From assembly GCA_022826385.1 (NCBI GenBank), contig JAJDUZ010000066.1:62001-126000 (forward strand): a stretch of DNA of 64,000 bases, written 5' to 3'. The stretch's first letter is position 1. Each line of letters starts with the position of its first letter. The position numbers and the translations under genes were made by a program. Source of the DNA: Silicimonas sp. GTDB taxonomy: Bacteria; Pseudomonadota; Alphaproteobacteria; Rhodobacterales; Rhodobacteraceae. The notes below the pieces were generated by a model. That model searched no databases. It saw only the letters and a program-made list of their open reading frames with translations, and was not told the DNA's origin. Of this stretch, positions 55,231 through 63,877 are shown piece after piece.

Positions 55231-56985
55231 TCACTCGTCCTCGAACGGGTCCCATTCTTCTGACACTTCTTCCAAAGCCTCGACGGCAACCTGGTTTGCA
55301 AGGCTCTCGGCGGATTGAAGGTCACCAATCGTGGCATTCGGAAAGGTTGCCAGAACCGCTGCAACGGTGGGGTCCAGCTTGGCTTGTTCGCGCAGGTCGT
55401 CAATCTCGGCCTCTTCGGCTTCGCGCATCGTCGGCGCGCCGCCCTCGGCGGTGACCGAGACAACCCAGCGGACCCCCGTCCAGCTTTGCAACCGTTGGCC
55501 AAGGCGTTGAGCAAGGTCGGCCGGAGCCTTGGGCGAGGGTTCGAACTCGATCCGACCCGGCTGATAGGACACCAGCCGCACGCCGCTCATGACCTGTTCC
55601 TTCAGAAGCTGGTCCCGGTTGGCGGCGATCAGATCGACCACGCGCTGAAACGTGGGAAACCGCGCAAGAGCACTTTCGGGCGCGTCAGCGAGCGCTGCTT
55701 GGGGCGTGCCGGACGCCGATGGGGATTGTCGGGCTGCTGCACGGTCGGCCACGGCTTGGGCGCCCGCGCTGGAGGCTGGGGCTGAATGCCCACCTTGTGG
55801 CGGCGGCGAAGGCGGCGGCGTCGCGTCTTTGAGCTTCGCCACAAGGTCGCCGGGTGTTGGCAGGTCGGCCACATGGGTCATCCGGATCACCGCCATTTCG
55901 GCGGCCATCATGGCGTTGGGCGCGTGCGCGACCTCTTCCAACGCCTTCAAGCCCATTTGCCACATCCGGGTCAGCACCGGCATGGCCAGCTTGTCGGCCA
56001 TCTCGCGGCCTCGGGCGCGTTCGTCCGGCGACACGGTGGGGTCATCGGCGGCTTCCGGTGTGATGCGGATGACGCTGATCCAATGGGTGATCTCGGCAAT
56101 GTCGCGCAGGATTGCCAGCGGGTCAGCGCCGTCGGCGTATTGCGACGAAAGCTCGGACAGGGCTCCGGCGGCGTCGCCCGTGACGATCTGCTCGAACAGG
56201 TCCATCACCCGGCCACGGTCGGCAAGGCCCAACATCGCGCGGACCTGCTCGGCGGTGGTTTCGCCCGCACCATGGCTGATTGCCTGATCCAGCAGGGATT
56301 GCGCGTCGCGGGCCGAGCCTTCGGCGGCCCTTGTGATCAGCGCCAAGGCGTCATCGGCAATCGAGGCGCCTTCGGCCTCGGCGATACGGCGCAACATGGC
56401 GATCATGTCTTCGGGTTCGATCCGGCGCAGGTCGAAGCGCTGGCAGCGCGACAGAACGGTGACCGGCACTTTCCGGATCTCGGTCGTAGCAAAGATGAAC
56501 TTCACATGCGCGGGGGGTTCTTCCAGCGTTTTCAGCAGCGCGTTGAAAGCGCTGGTCGACAGCATGTGCACTTCGTCGATGATGTAAATCTTGTAGCGCG
56601 CCGAGGCGGCACGATAGTGCACGCTGTCAATGATCTCGCGGATGTCGCCGACTCCGGTGCGCGAGGCTGCGTCCATCTCCATCACGTCGACATGCGCACC
56701 TTTGGTGATGGCGACGCAGTGCTCGCATTCACCGCACGGGTCTGTCGTCGGGCCGCCGGTGCCGTCGGGCCCGATGCAGTTCATGCCTTTGGCGATGATC
56801 CGGGCGGTCGTCGTTTTGCCGGTGCCACGGATGCCCGTCATGATGAAGGCCTGCGCGATACGATCTGCGTCGAACGCATTCTTCAGCGTGCGCACCATCG
56901 CGTCCTGACCGACAAGATCGGCAAAGGTCTCGGGCCGGTATTTCCGGGCGAGGACCTGGTACGTCTGTTCTTCTGTCTCGGTCAT
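55231..56985 (-). CDS. dnaX: DNA polymerase III subunit gamma/tau
   Basis: 584 residues. AAA+ clamp-loader: Walker A GIRGTGKTTTARI (about residue 50), zinc module CIGPDGTGGPTTDPCGECEHC, Walker B YIIDEVHMLS, SRC motif LSRCQRFDLRR. Domain III to about 370, then a Pro/Ala-rich linker (about 395-440) and a tau C-terminal region. Ends acidic (EEWDPFEDE). It loads the sliding clamp at the replication fork. First gene of the operon with ybaB, TraB/GumN and recR. Confidence 0.95.
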   Translation of the reverse strand: MTETEEQTYQVLARKYRPETFADLVGQDAMVRTLKNAFDADRIAQAFIMTGIRGTGKTTTARIIAKGMNCIGPDGTGGPTTDPCGECEHCVAITKGAHVDVMEMDAASRTGVGDIREIIDSVHYRAASARYKIYIIDEVHMLSTSAFNALLKTLEEPPAHVKFIFATTEIRKVPVTVLSRCQRFDLRRIEPEDMIAMLRRIAEAEGASIADDALALITRAAEGSARDAQSLLDQAISHGAGETTAEQVRAMLGLADRGRVMDLFEQIVTGDAAGALSELSSQYADGADPLAILRDIAEITHWISVIRITPEAADDPTVSPDERARGREMADKLAMPVLTRMWQMGLKALEEVAHAPNAMMAAEMAVIRMTHVADLPTPGDLVAKLKDATPPPSPPPQGGHSAPASSAGAQAVADRAAARQSPSASGTPQAALADAPESALARFPTFQRVVDLIAANRDQLLKEQVMSGVRLVSYQPGRIEFEPSPKAPADLAQRLGQRLQSWTGVRWVVSVTAEGGAPTMREAEEAEIDDLREQAKLDPTVAAVLATFPNATIGDLQSAESLANQVAVEALEEVSEEWDPFEDE

Positions 56986-57046
56986 GGGCCTCGGCGGATT
57001 CGTGACCCGCCGAGATTAGACCGGGGACCGGGCAGGGTCCACCGGA

Positions 57047-57283
57047 TCAGGTGCTGAGATAGCGGTAGATTTCGTCCTTGAGGGCGGCGCGGCGCTTGCG
57101 AAGGTCCATCTCGGCCAATTCCTCGATCGGTTCGATATTGGTTTCGGCCCGATGCACGGCGCGATTGATCTCGTGATAATCCTCGAAAAGCTTCGCGAAA
57201 TGCGCGTTCCCGGCCTTCAGGTCGTGCATCTTCTCGACGTGCTCCGGAAACTCTTCGGGCAGTTCATGCGGGGTGTGTCCCAT
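57047..57283 (-). CDS. YdcH family protein (DUF465)
   Basis: 78 residues. Helical hairpin with FPEHVEKMHDLKAGNAHFAKLFEDYHEINRAVH, the hallmark of the YdcH/DUF465 family, and a C-terminal helix ending LRKRRAALKDEIYRYL. Function unknown. AGGAGG before the ATG at 57283; the open frame continues back to 57889 but that part is antisense to the phosphatase gene. Confidence 0.88.
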   Translation of the reverse strand: MGHTPHELPEEFPEHVEKMHDLKAGNAHFAKLFEDYHEINRAVHRAETNIEPIEELAEMDLRKRRAALKDEIYRYLST

Positions 57284-57474
57284 CGGTGGGCCTCCTTCTC
57301 TCTTGGGCCGAGTCTGGGGGGCGCGAGGACGTTCTGCCATGATCTGCATCAAGTTCCGGGGGGGTGATCGCGTCAGACTGGACTTGGCGCGCAGGGCGTT
57401 CCAGTTTGTGGGGTGTCCGAAGGTGGTGTCGCTGGCTGACCCAGCCGAAGCGCATCCAGAACAGGTGGTCGAGG

Positions 57475-57990
57475 ATGGCGTTGTCCGAGTATCGCATAGC
57501 CGAACTGGCCTGTGGCAACGGGTGGCTGGGGATTGGGCCCATGCCCGGGCGTCGCGGGGCCTATGACGCGGACCTGAACGCCATTCTTCGTTGGGGCGTG
57601 GGTTTGGTGCTGACCATGACCACAGGACACGAGCTTGAGCGCAGTGGGGCGCGCGATTTCGGCACCGATCTTGCGGCAGCAGGGGTCGGATGGCGGCATC
57701 TGCCGATTGACGATTTTGGCGCGCCGCCGCCTGCCACAGACGCCATGTGGCCCGACGCTTCGGCCGAGGCACATCGGGTTCTGGCTGCGGGCGGCAAGGT
57801 CTTCTCGCATTGTTATGGCGGGTGTGGCCGGTCGGGCATGGCGTTGTTGCGGTTGATGGTCGAGGCGGGCGAGGATCTGGACCCTGCACTGGAACGGTTG
57901 CGCGGCGTGCGGCACTGCGCAGTTGAAACCGAGGATCAGAAAGCGTGGGCGGCGATCCCGATGTTCGACCGGAACGGACGGACGAGATGA
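57475..57990 (+). CDS. Protein-tyrosine/dual-specificity phosphatase-like protein
   Basis: 171 residues from the ATG at 57475; the frame opens at 57364 but the extra part is Arg/Trp-rich and not family-like. The catalytic loop is FSHCYGGCGRSGMALLRL (HC-x5-R-S/G, about residue 103-111) with the general-acid loop at LPIDDFGAPPP. It dephosphorylates proteins or small phosphates. Its stop overlaps the next gene (ATGA). Confidence 0.8.
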   Translation: MALSEYRIAELACGNGWLGIGPMPGRRGAYDADLNAILRWGVGLVLTMTTGHELERSGARDFGTDLAAAGVGWRHLPIDDFGAPPPATDAMWPDASAEAHRVLAAGGKVFSHCYGGCGRSGMALLRLMVEAGEDLDPALERLRGVRHCAVETEDQKAWAAIPMFDRNGRTR

Positions 57991-58310
57991 AAGGGCCGGG
58001 CGACGAAGTCCGTCTTCTGTTGACCGTTCTGCTGGCGGGCTGGGTGCTGGCCTATGGCTATTCCCTGGTCGAACTCAGGCGTCTTGGTCCCACCGACGAA
58101 CTGATTGCCAACGGGTTCGCGTTCACCCCGGCGATGAGTTTCCTTGGCTGGCAAGGTATCGCGGGTCTTTTGGCGCTTGCGATTTATGGCGTATCTCGCC
58201 TTTGGCCCAATGGCTCGGCCACGCGCCAGATATGCGGGCTGCCGCTGTTGCTGGCGTTTCTTCTGATCTTGGGAATTGCGGCGCTGCTGGTGCTGGGAAA
58301 CCAGCCCTAA
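57987..58310 (+). CDS. Small membrane protein, unknown function
   Basis: 107 residues with three hydrophobic segments: LLLTVLLAGWVLAYGYSLVE, FLGWQGIAGLLALAIYGVS and LPLLLAFLLILGIAALLVLG. No recognised domain. Translation is coupled to the phosphatase (ATGA). It ends about 10 bp from the 3' end of ffs, which is on the other strand. Confidence 0.7.
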   Translation: MKGPGDEVRLLLTVLLAGWVLAYGYSLVELRRLGPTDELIANGFAFTPAMSFLGWQGIAGLLALAIYGVSRLWPNGSATRQICGLPLLLAFLLILGIAALLVLGNQP

Positions 58311-58320
58311 GCGGCCATGG

Positions 58321-58418
58321 GTGAGAGGCTGGACAACGACCCAAGCGGGGCTCGTTACGGCTGCTTCCTTCCGGACCTGACCGGGTTGGCGAGGCGCTTG
58401 CCCGCGCCAACCTCTCGG
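58321..58418 (-). ncRNA. ffs: Signal recognition particle RNA (small bacterial type)
   Basis: On the minus strand the conserved apical-loop block GGTCAGGTCCGGAAGGAAGC is followed by AGCCGTAACGAGCC, the Ffh-binding region of the 4.5S RNA. The 5' end GAGAGGTTGGC pairs with the 3' end GTCCAGCCTCTC. About 98 nt. The RNA scaffolds SRP for cotranslational targeting. Its 5' end lies only about six bases after the stop of the CpdB-like gene. Ends are approximate. Confidence 0.93.
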
Positions 58419-58423
58419 AGAGG

Positions 58424-60382
58424 TTAGCTAGATAGTTCGGCCTTGAATTGCAAGGGGCGCTGGCCGCGACCCCAGAGCCAGGCCCGGCAATCAAGGAAGC
58501 CGCGATCGTTCAGGCTGAGCGCTTCAATGCCAAGCGCCTCCAATCGGCCGGGTGTGGCCAGAACGCCCGGACCGGTCTGGAACCGTACCGACGTGTCGGG
58601 CAAGTGTCGAAGCTGCCACGGCGGCGCTCCAAGATCACGTGTTGCATCGGTTTCCTGCAAGAAGCGCACCAGGACGTCGCGCGTTGTATCGGGCGGTGAC
58701 AGAACGGTTTCGCCAGTGTCGGCCCCCGAAAAGCTGCCGCTGCGGCTGGCCCGATAGTCGTTGGTGGCCACAACGAAGCGCATGTCGGGCGTCACCGGAA
58801 CGCCGTTGTGCCTCAGGTTGAGGATGCGCCATGCGTCCGGCGCGGCGAGGTGCCCCGACGGCGCGAAACGGGCCGGTTGCGAAAGATCAATCTCGTAGGT
58901 GATGCCGGTGATCGTATCGAAATTGTAGGAGGGCATTGCAGGGTTCTGGAGGGGCTGGTCATGGTGACCGACCGTCACTTGCCGAAGATGTCCAGCGGCG
59001 TGTTCCAGCCAAAGCCTCAGATCGTTCCCGGTCACAGCAACGGCGCGAACCAAGTTCGGGTAGCCGTAAAGGTCGGCGACATTACGGATCGCGACGCTGC
59101 CTGCGGCGACATGTGTATAACGCTCGGGTCCGCCTCGACCGCCCGCCTTGAACGGTGCGGCGGCCGACAACAATGGAAGGTCGGCGTACTCGGTTTCTGC
59201 GAGGGCGCGTTGCACGTACCACGCCTGCGCTGCCGCCACGAACAGGACGGCATCCGAAGGCTGGATCACGGTCAAATAGCTGTCGAGCGGGCGATCCGTT
59301 CGGCCAACGGGCCGCCTGATGTAGTTCAACGTTCTTTGGTGCGCGCTTTCGGTCGCGGCAAGGATTGCACGCTCGGTCGCGCTTTCCCGTTCTCTCTGGT
59401 GACCAACCGGTCGGGCCTCGGCCTTGGCTTTGGCGACCGTCCAGTTGCCGGGTCCACCCGCCAGTGTCAGGTCTATGACGCCCACATGCGAGCCGCCGAA
59501 CCCCGCCATCGTGGCGGGTTTCCCGTGGATAAGGCCCGTTGCGGGTTCGATGTTCGGGACGCCGTCAAAGACCCCGGACGGGAACACAAGGTGACTGTGC
59601 CCGGTGATGATCGCGTCGAAACCGTCGGTCGCGGCCAGCGGCAGGCTGGCGTTTTCGAGACCGGGCCTGTCTTCGACGTCCTCAATCCCGGAATGTGACA
59701 GCGCCTCAATGATATCGGCGCCCGCCGCGCGGATCGCGGGGATCAGCGCCTTGGCCGTGGCGATGATGTCGCGGGTGACGACCCGCCCTTCAAGGTGCTT
59801 GCGGTCCCAGTGGATGATTTGTGGTGGTGTCAGTCCGATGACCCCGACCTTCAAATCATGCGTTTTCATTGACGTATCGCGAACCGTGCGATCAAGGATG
59901 ACAAAGGGCGGAAAGAGGGTTTCGTCCTGCTCCGGGCTGGGACCGGACCGGGTCGCTATGTTGGCGCATACGACAGGGAACGTGGCGTGTGCCAGAACGC
60001 TGGTCAGGAAGGACAGGCCATAGTTGAACTCGTGGTTGCCGACCGTTGCCGCATCAAGGCCGAGTGTGTTCAAGGCGTCGATCATCGGGTGCGTGACGGG
60101 CCTATTCGGCTCCCACTCTTCGGCCATCAGGTCGCCCATTGGTGTGCCTTGCAGAAAGTCACCATTGTCGAAGGTCAGGCTGTTCTCGGCCTCGCGCCGC
60201 AGGTCTTCGATCAGAGTTGCGGCCTGCGCCAGCCCGCCATGATCGGTCGGCGTATCTGCGAAATAGTCGTACGCCCGGATCTCCATGTGCAGATCGGTCA
60301 CGTTCAGCAGCCTCAGGTTGACCTTCGGGCCGTCGGGGAAAGACTGACCGAGCGCAGAGATGTTGGGCGGTTCGGAACTCAT
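58424..60382 (-). CDS. 2',3'-cyclic-nucleotide 2'-phosphodiesterase/3'-nucleotidase-like enzyme
   Basis: 652 residues. Metallophosphoesterase domain (about 20-330): VTDLHMEIRAYDY, NGDFLQGTPMGDL, VGNHEFNYGLSFL, SHSGIED, ITGHSHLVFPSG supply the two-metal site. The 5'-nucleotidase C-terminal domain (about 350-610) has YNFDTITGITYEIDLS. CpdB-type enzymes normally sit in the periplasm, but this one begins MSSEPPNISALGQSFPDG with no signal peptide. It may be cytosolic, use another route or have a misassigned start; no better start is visible. Divergent from nudC. Confidence 0.88.
   Translation of the reverse strand: MSSEPPNISALGQSFPDGPKVNLRLLNVTDLHMEIRAYDYFADTPTDHGGLAQAATLIEDLRREAENSLTFDNGDFLQGTPMGDLMAEEWEPNRPVTHPMIDALNTLGLDAATVGNHEFNYGLSFLTSVLAHATFPVVCANIATRSGPSPEQDETLFPPFVILDRTVRDTSMKTHDLKVGVIGLTPPQIIHWDRKHLEGRVVTRDIIATAKALIPAIRAAGADIIEALSHSGIEDVEDRPGLENASLPLAATDGFDAIITGHSHLVFPSGVFDGVPNIEPATGLIHGKPATMAGFGGSHVGVIDLTLAGGPGNWTVAKAKAEARPVGHQRERESATERAILAATESAHQRTLNYIRRPVGRTDRPLDSYLTVIQPSDAVLFVAAAQAWYVQRALAETEYADLPLLSAAAPFKAGGRGGPERYTHVAAGSVAIRNVADLYGYPNLVRAVAVTGNDLRLWLEHAAGHLRQVTVGHHDQPLQNPAMPSYNFDTITGITYEIDLSQPARFAPSGHLAAPDAWRILNLRHNGVPVTPDMRFVVATNDYRASRSGSFSGADTGETVLSPPDTTRDVLVRFLQETDATRDLGAPPWQLRHLPDTSVRFQTGPGVLATPGRLEALGIEALSLNDRGFLDCRAWLWGRGQRPLQFKAELSS
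58425..58453 (-). promoter_or_regulatory. Candidate sigma-70 promoter of ffs inside the cpdB-like gene
   Basis: On the minus strand TTGCAA (58453-58448), 17-bp spacer, TAGCTA (58430-58425), then ffs begins 7-9 bases later. The -35 box and spacer lie in the last codons of the CpdB-like gene. The -10 box starts within its stop codon region. Confidence 0.45.
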
Positions 60383-60478
60383 GATACAACCTTAGAGAGA
60401 GTTGATCCTGCGGACTAGGCTCTTGTTTGCGCCTTCGCGCGTCGCGTGGCACACCGCTGGCAGGAAGAGGGTGCCGGA

Positions 60479-61444
60479 ATGAAAGATGCAGAAACCGTGA
60501 TGTTCGGTGGCTCGGGCCTGAACCGGGCGGCCGAGTTGCGACGCGACACTGACCGTATGGCGGACCTGCTGTCGTCGGGGAACGTCTTGCCGATCTGGCG
60601 GGGCAAACCGTTGCTGGATGTGACCACGCGGGCCCCGGTCTTTCTGCCCTCGGACCACCCGGTGTTCGACGTGTCGAAAGAACCGGTTGTCTTTCTGGGT
60701 CTCGACGATGGAACAGCGCGGTTCGCCCGCGACGTTTCAAGTTTTGATCCGGGCAGCGATACCGAGACCGTGGGCGCGTTCACAGACCCGTCCGAGCAGA
60801 CCCACCCCGATTTGCCCGATACGCAGGTCTTCGCGGAACTGCGTGCCAACATGACTGCCCAATCGCCGCGCTCGGCCGAGCTTCTGGCCAGCGGCAAGGC
60901 GCTGCTGGAATGGCATCGGACCCACCGGTTCTGCGCCAAATGCGGGGCACCCAGCCACATCATCGAAGCCGGGTGGCAGCGCGTGTGTTCCGCCTGCGAG
61001 GCGCGGCACTTCCCACGCACCGATCCCGTTGTCATCATGTTGATAACACGCGGAAACTCGGTGCTTATGGGGCGGTCTCCGCATTGGCCCGAGGGAATGT
61101 ATTCGCTGTTGGCAGGGTTCGTCGAACCCGGCGAGACCATCGAAGCTGCCGTGCGCCGCGAAGTGCTGGAGGAATCCGGCATTCAAGTGGGCGAGGTGCG
61201 CTATCTGGCCTCGCAGCCTTGGCCGTTTCCAAACTCGCTGATGTTCGGGTGTCAGGGTTTTGCCACCTCGGACGAGATCAAGATCGACCCGGAAGAGATC
61301 GAGGACGCGCTCTGGGTCACGCGCGAAGAGATGATGGCGGCTACGGCAGGTCAGCGTCCTGACATGCGCCCGGCGCGCCAAGGCTCGATTGCACGGTTCC
61401 TGATCGAAAAGTGGCTTGCGGACGCATTGGACGAGGTGCGATGA
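60479..61444 (+). CDS. nudC: NAD(+) diphosphatase (Nudix), NudC-type
   Basis: 321 residues. Zinc ribbon CAKCGAPSHIIEAGWQRVCSACEARHFPR (four Cys), Nudix box GFVEPGETIEAAVRREVLEESGI and the family-specific SQPWPFPNSLM. It hydrolyses NAD(H) to NMN(H) and AMP and can remove NAD caps from RNA. ATG at 60479. The SRPBCC gene follows seven bases after its stop on the same strand. Confidence 0.95.
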   Translation: MKDAETVMFGGSGLNRAAELRRDTDRMADLLSSGNVLPIWRGKPLLDVTTRAPVFLPSDHPVFDVSKEPVVFLGLDDGTARFARDVSSFDPGSDTETVGAFTDPSEQTHPDLPDTQVFAELRANMTAQSPRSAELLASGKALLEWHRTHRFCAKCGAPSHIIEAGWQRVCSACEARHFPRTDPVVIMLITRGNSVLMGRSPHWPEGMYSLLAGFVEPGETIEAAVRREVLEESGIQVGEVRYLASQPWPFPNSLMFGCQGFATSDEIKIDPEEIEDALWVTREEMMAATAGQRPDMRPARQGSIARFLIEKWLADALDEVR

Positions 61445-61450
61445 GACGCC

Positions 61451-61900
61451 ATGAAGTTTTCGTCCCGTGAAGACATAGACGCGCCGATAGATCGCGTTTT
61501 CGAAGCCGTGTCCGATTTCGATGCGTTCGAGCGTCGGATGCTGCGGCGCGGGGTCGATATCACGCGCGACGATGCGTCACCGATCGACGAGGTTGGCACA
61601 TGCTGGAAAGCGAAGTTCACGTGGCGGGGCCGGTCCTATGACGTGGATGCCGAACTGGTCGGGTTGCAACCGGGAGAGGGGTACGTGATCGACAGCCGCT
61701 CGAACGGTGTCGAGTGTCGTGGCGTCGTTGATCTGGTGGCCCTGTCCAAAACACGGACCCGGATGTTCGTTTCAATCGACCTGAAACCGACCACGATTTC
61801 GGCGCGCCTGATGTTGCAATCCTTGCGGCTGGTGAAGGGCAACCTGTCGCGCCGCTTCAAGGGACGTGTGCAAGAATTTGCGGCCGGGCTATCTGGCTAA
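61451..61900 (+). CDS. SRPBCC family protein
   Basis: 149 residues. START-like helix-grip fold: FSSREDIDAPIDRVFEAVSDFDAFERRMLRRG, a hydrophobic-cavity layout, ending with the long C-terminal helix (SARLMLQSLRLVKGNLSRRFKGRVQEFA). The ligand is unknown. It lies seven bases after nudC and overlaps the convergent membrane protein gene by 12 bp. Confidence 0.8.
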   Translation: MKFSSREDIDAPIDRVFEAVSDFDAFERRMLRRGVDITRDDASPIDEVGTCWKAKFTWRGRSYDVDAELVGLQPGEGYVIDSRSNGVECRGVVDLVALSKTRTRMFVSIDLKPTTISARLMLQSLRLVKGNLSRRFKGRVQEFAAGLSG

Positions 61901-62488
61901 TCGATAGCCTTCGGCACGGTCCAGAATGAAGCCCAGCAGCGGCGCGAGAAGTGCTGTCAGGATCGCGCCCCCCAGCCCGATGATATAGATCGCGCCGATG
62001 ATCTCGCTCAGAACGTCCCATTCAAAGGTCTTCATGGCGCTGAAGACACCAAGGGCCAGTGCGGCGATCCATCCGGCGCCCGACATGCCGGCAAGCGCGC
62101 CAAGGCGCAGACGATGCGCCAATGGCAGCGCGCCGAAGCGGTGCCCTTCCCACGCCCACATCGTCGGCAAACCGATCCGACCGATGAGATAGGCATTCAC
62201 GGTCAGCAGACCGACAACACAAAGCTTGGCGACCAGCTTGGGCGAGAAGTTCTCGAGCGCGAAACCAGTCCGCAACCAAAGCAGCACAAGGCCGCTTGTC
62301 CAGAACAGCGCAAGGCCGAAAGCCACGGTCCGGTGATAGCGATGGAGGTCCTCGAACTCGTGGCGCTCAAGTGGCCGGAAGAGGGAGCGCGCCGCGCAGA
62401 GATCGGCCATGATGGCCACGCCAAATCCCAAGGCAAGGCCAAGAAGATGGGCCGCACGCGCAGCATCGTTCAAAAGACTAAGGTCCAT
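61889..62488 (-). CDS. Multi-pass membrane protein of unknown function
   Basis: 199 residues from an ATG at 62488; the start at 62518 adds ten residues. About five hydrophobic helices (LLGLALGFGVAIMADL, TVAFGLALFWTSGLVLLWL, AKLCVVGLLTVNAYLIG, GWIAALALGVFSA, IGAIYIIGLGGAILTALLAPLLGFI). An Asp and Arg at the end of helix 1 (MADLCAARSLF) and HRYHRT are notable for heme- or ion-linked membrane proteins, but no family is assigned. Confidence 0.75.
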   Translation of the reverse strand: MDLSLLNDAARAAHLLGLALGFGVAIMADLCAARSLFRPLERHEFEDLHRYHRTVAFGLALFWTSGLVLLWLRTGFALENFSPKLVAKLCVVGLLTVNAYLIGRIGLPTMWAWEGHRFGALPLAHRLRLGALAGMSGAGWIAALALGVFSAMKTFEWDVLSEIIGAIYIIGLGGAILTALLAPLLGFILDRAEGYRLAR

Positions 62489-62710
62489 CGTCAATCCCTG
62501 AGTCAGCGACGAAACCAACAGAACACACGTGTCGCGCTTGTCTGATTTTCATCATCGTCCTGCGAAAATATGGCAGGTGTGGGACAGCTTTGTGTCCGAG
62601 CGGAAACCCACTGTCGCGAAACTGGCGCCCGGGAGGCTGGCGCTGACGCGATTGTTTCGCTATCATCAAAACAGACCCGGAGAACGGGCAAGAGGCAGCG
62701 AGCAGGTCTC

Positions 62711-63877
62711 ATGACGGAAATGGCTTATGGCTCGGTCCCGGCAGGGGACGGCGAGCCGATTCTTCCCCGGTGGTGGCGGACCATCGACAGGTGGTCGATG
62801 AGCTGCGTTCTGTTGTTGTTCGGGATCGGGCTTTTGCTTGGTCTCGCCTCGTCGCCCCCGTTGGCCGAGCGCAACGGCTTCAGCGCATTTCACTATGTCG
62901 AACGGCAAGTGCTTTTCGGGTCGATGGCCTTGGTGACGATGTTCATCATCACCTTGATGTCGCCCAAGATGGTGCGGCGTCTGGCTGTGATGGGATTTGC
63001 GGTGTCGTTCGCAGCCCTTTTGCTGCTGCCGTTTTTCGGCACCGATTTCGGCAAGGGCGCGGTGCGCTGGTACTCGCTGGGCTTCGGATCGATGCAGCCC
63101 TCGGAGTTTCTCAAACCCGGTTTCATTGTGCTGGTTGGCTGGATGATTGCAGCCTCGAACGAGGTCGCAGGACCACCCGGCAAGACTTATTCCTTTGGGC
63201 TGGCGTTGATTATCGTGGTGCTTCTGGCGCTGCAGCCTGACTTCGGGCAGGCGTGTCTGATCCTGTTTTCCTGGGGCGTCATGTATTTCGTCGGTGGTGC
63301 GCCCTTCGTCATACTGGCGGGCATTGCGGGCCTTTCGGTCGCGGCGGGCGCGCTGGCCTATCAGCATTCCGAACACTTCGCGCGCCGGATCGATGGCTTC
63401 CTCTCGGCAGAAGTCGACCCGACAACCCAGCTTGGCTATGCGGCCAACGCCATTCGTGAAGGCGGGTTCTTTGGCGTGGGCGTTGGCGAGGGCACGGTGA
63501 AGTGGTCCCTGCCGGATGCCCATACCGATTTCATCATTGCTGTCGCGGCCGAGGAATATGGCCTGATCCTGGTTCTGGTGATCATCTTCCTTTACGCGAC
63601 CATCGTTCTGCGCTCGCTCTTCCGGTTGATGCGCGAACGTGACCCTTTCATTCGGCTCGCGGGCACCGGGCTAGCTTGCACCTTTGCCATGCAGGCGATG
63701 ATCAACATGAGCGTCGCCGTGCGTCTGTTGCCCGCCAAGGGCATGACCTTGCCCTTCGTCAGCTATGGGGGCTCGTCGCTGGTGGCCGGTGGCATCATGA
63801 TTGGCATGTTGCTGGCCTTCACCCGCAGCCGCCCGCAAGGCGAGATCCGCGACTATCTTGTCCGGAGCGGACGGTGA
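62711..63877 (+). CDS. ftsW: Lipid II polymerase / cell division protein FtsW
   Basis: 388 residues, SEDS family with about ten membrane helices. [23 protein letters not shown] (active-site Asp region and SEDS signature), [13 protein letters not shown] and [18 protein letters not shown] are diagnostic. It polymerises lipid II at the septum with FtsI. ATG at 62711; the frame opens at 62570. The stop overlaps the murG start (GTGA). Part of the mra/dcw-like cluster continuing beyond the window. Confidence 0.95.
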   Translation: MTEMAYGSVPAGDGEPILPRWWRTIDRWSMSCVLLLFGIGLLLGLASSPPLAERNGFSAFHYVERQVLFGSMALVTMFIITLMSPKMVRRLAVMGFAVSFAALLLLPFFGTDFGKGAVRWYSLGFGSMQPSEFLKPGFIVLVGWMIAASNEVAGPPGKTYSFGLALIIVVLLALQPDFGQACLILFSWGVMYFVGGAPFVILAGIAGLSVAAGALAYQHSEHFARRIDGFLSAEVDPTTQLGYAANAIREGGFFGVGVGEGTVKWSLPDAHTDFIIAVAAEEYGLILVLVIIFLYATIVLRSLFRLMRERDPFIRLAGTGLACTFAMQAMINMSVAVRLLPAKGMTLPFVSYGGSSLVAGGIMIGMLLAFTRSRPQGEIRDYLVRSGR

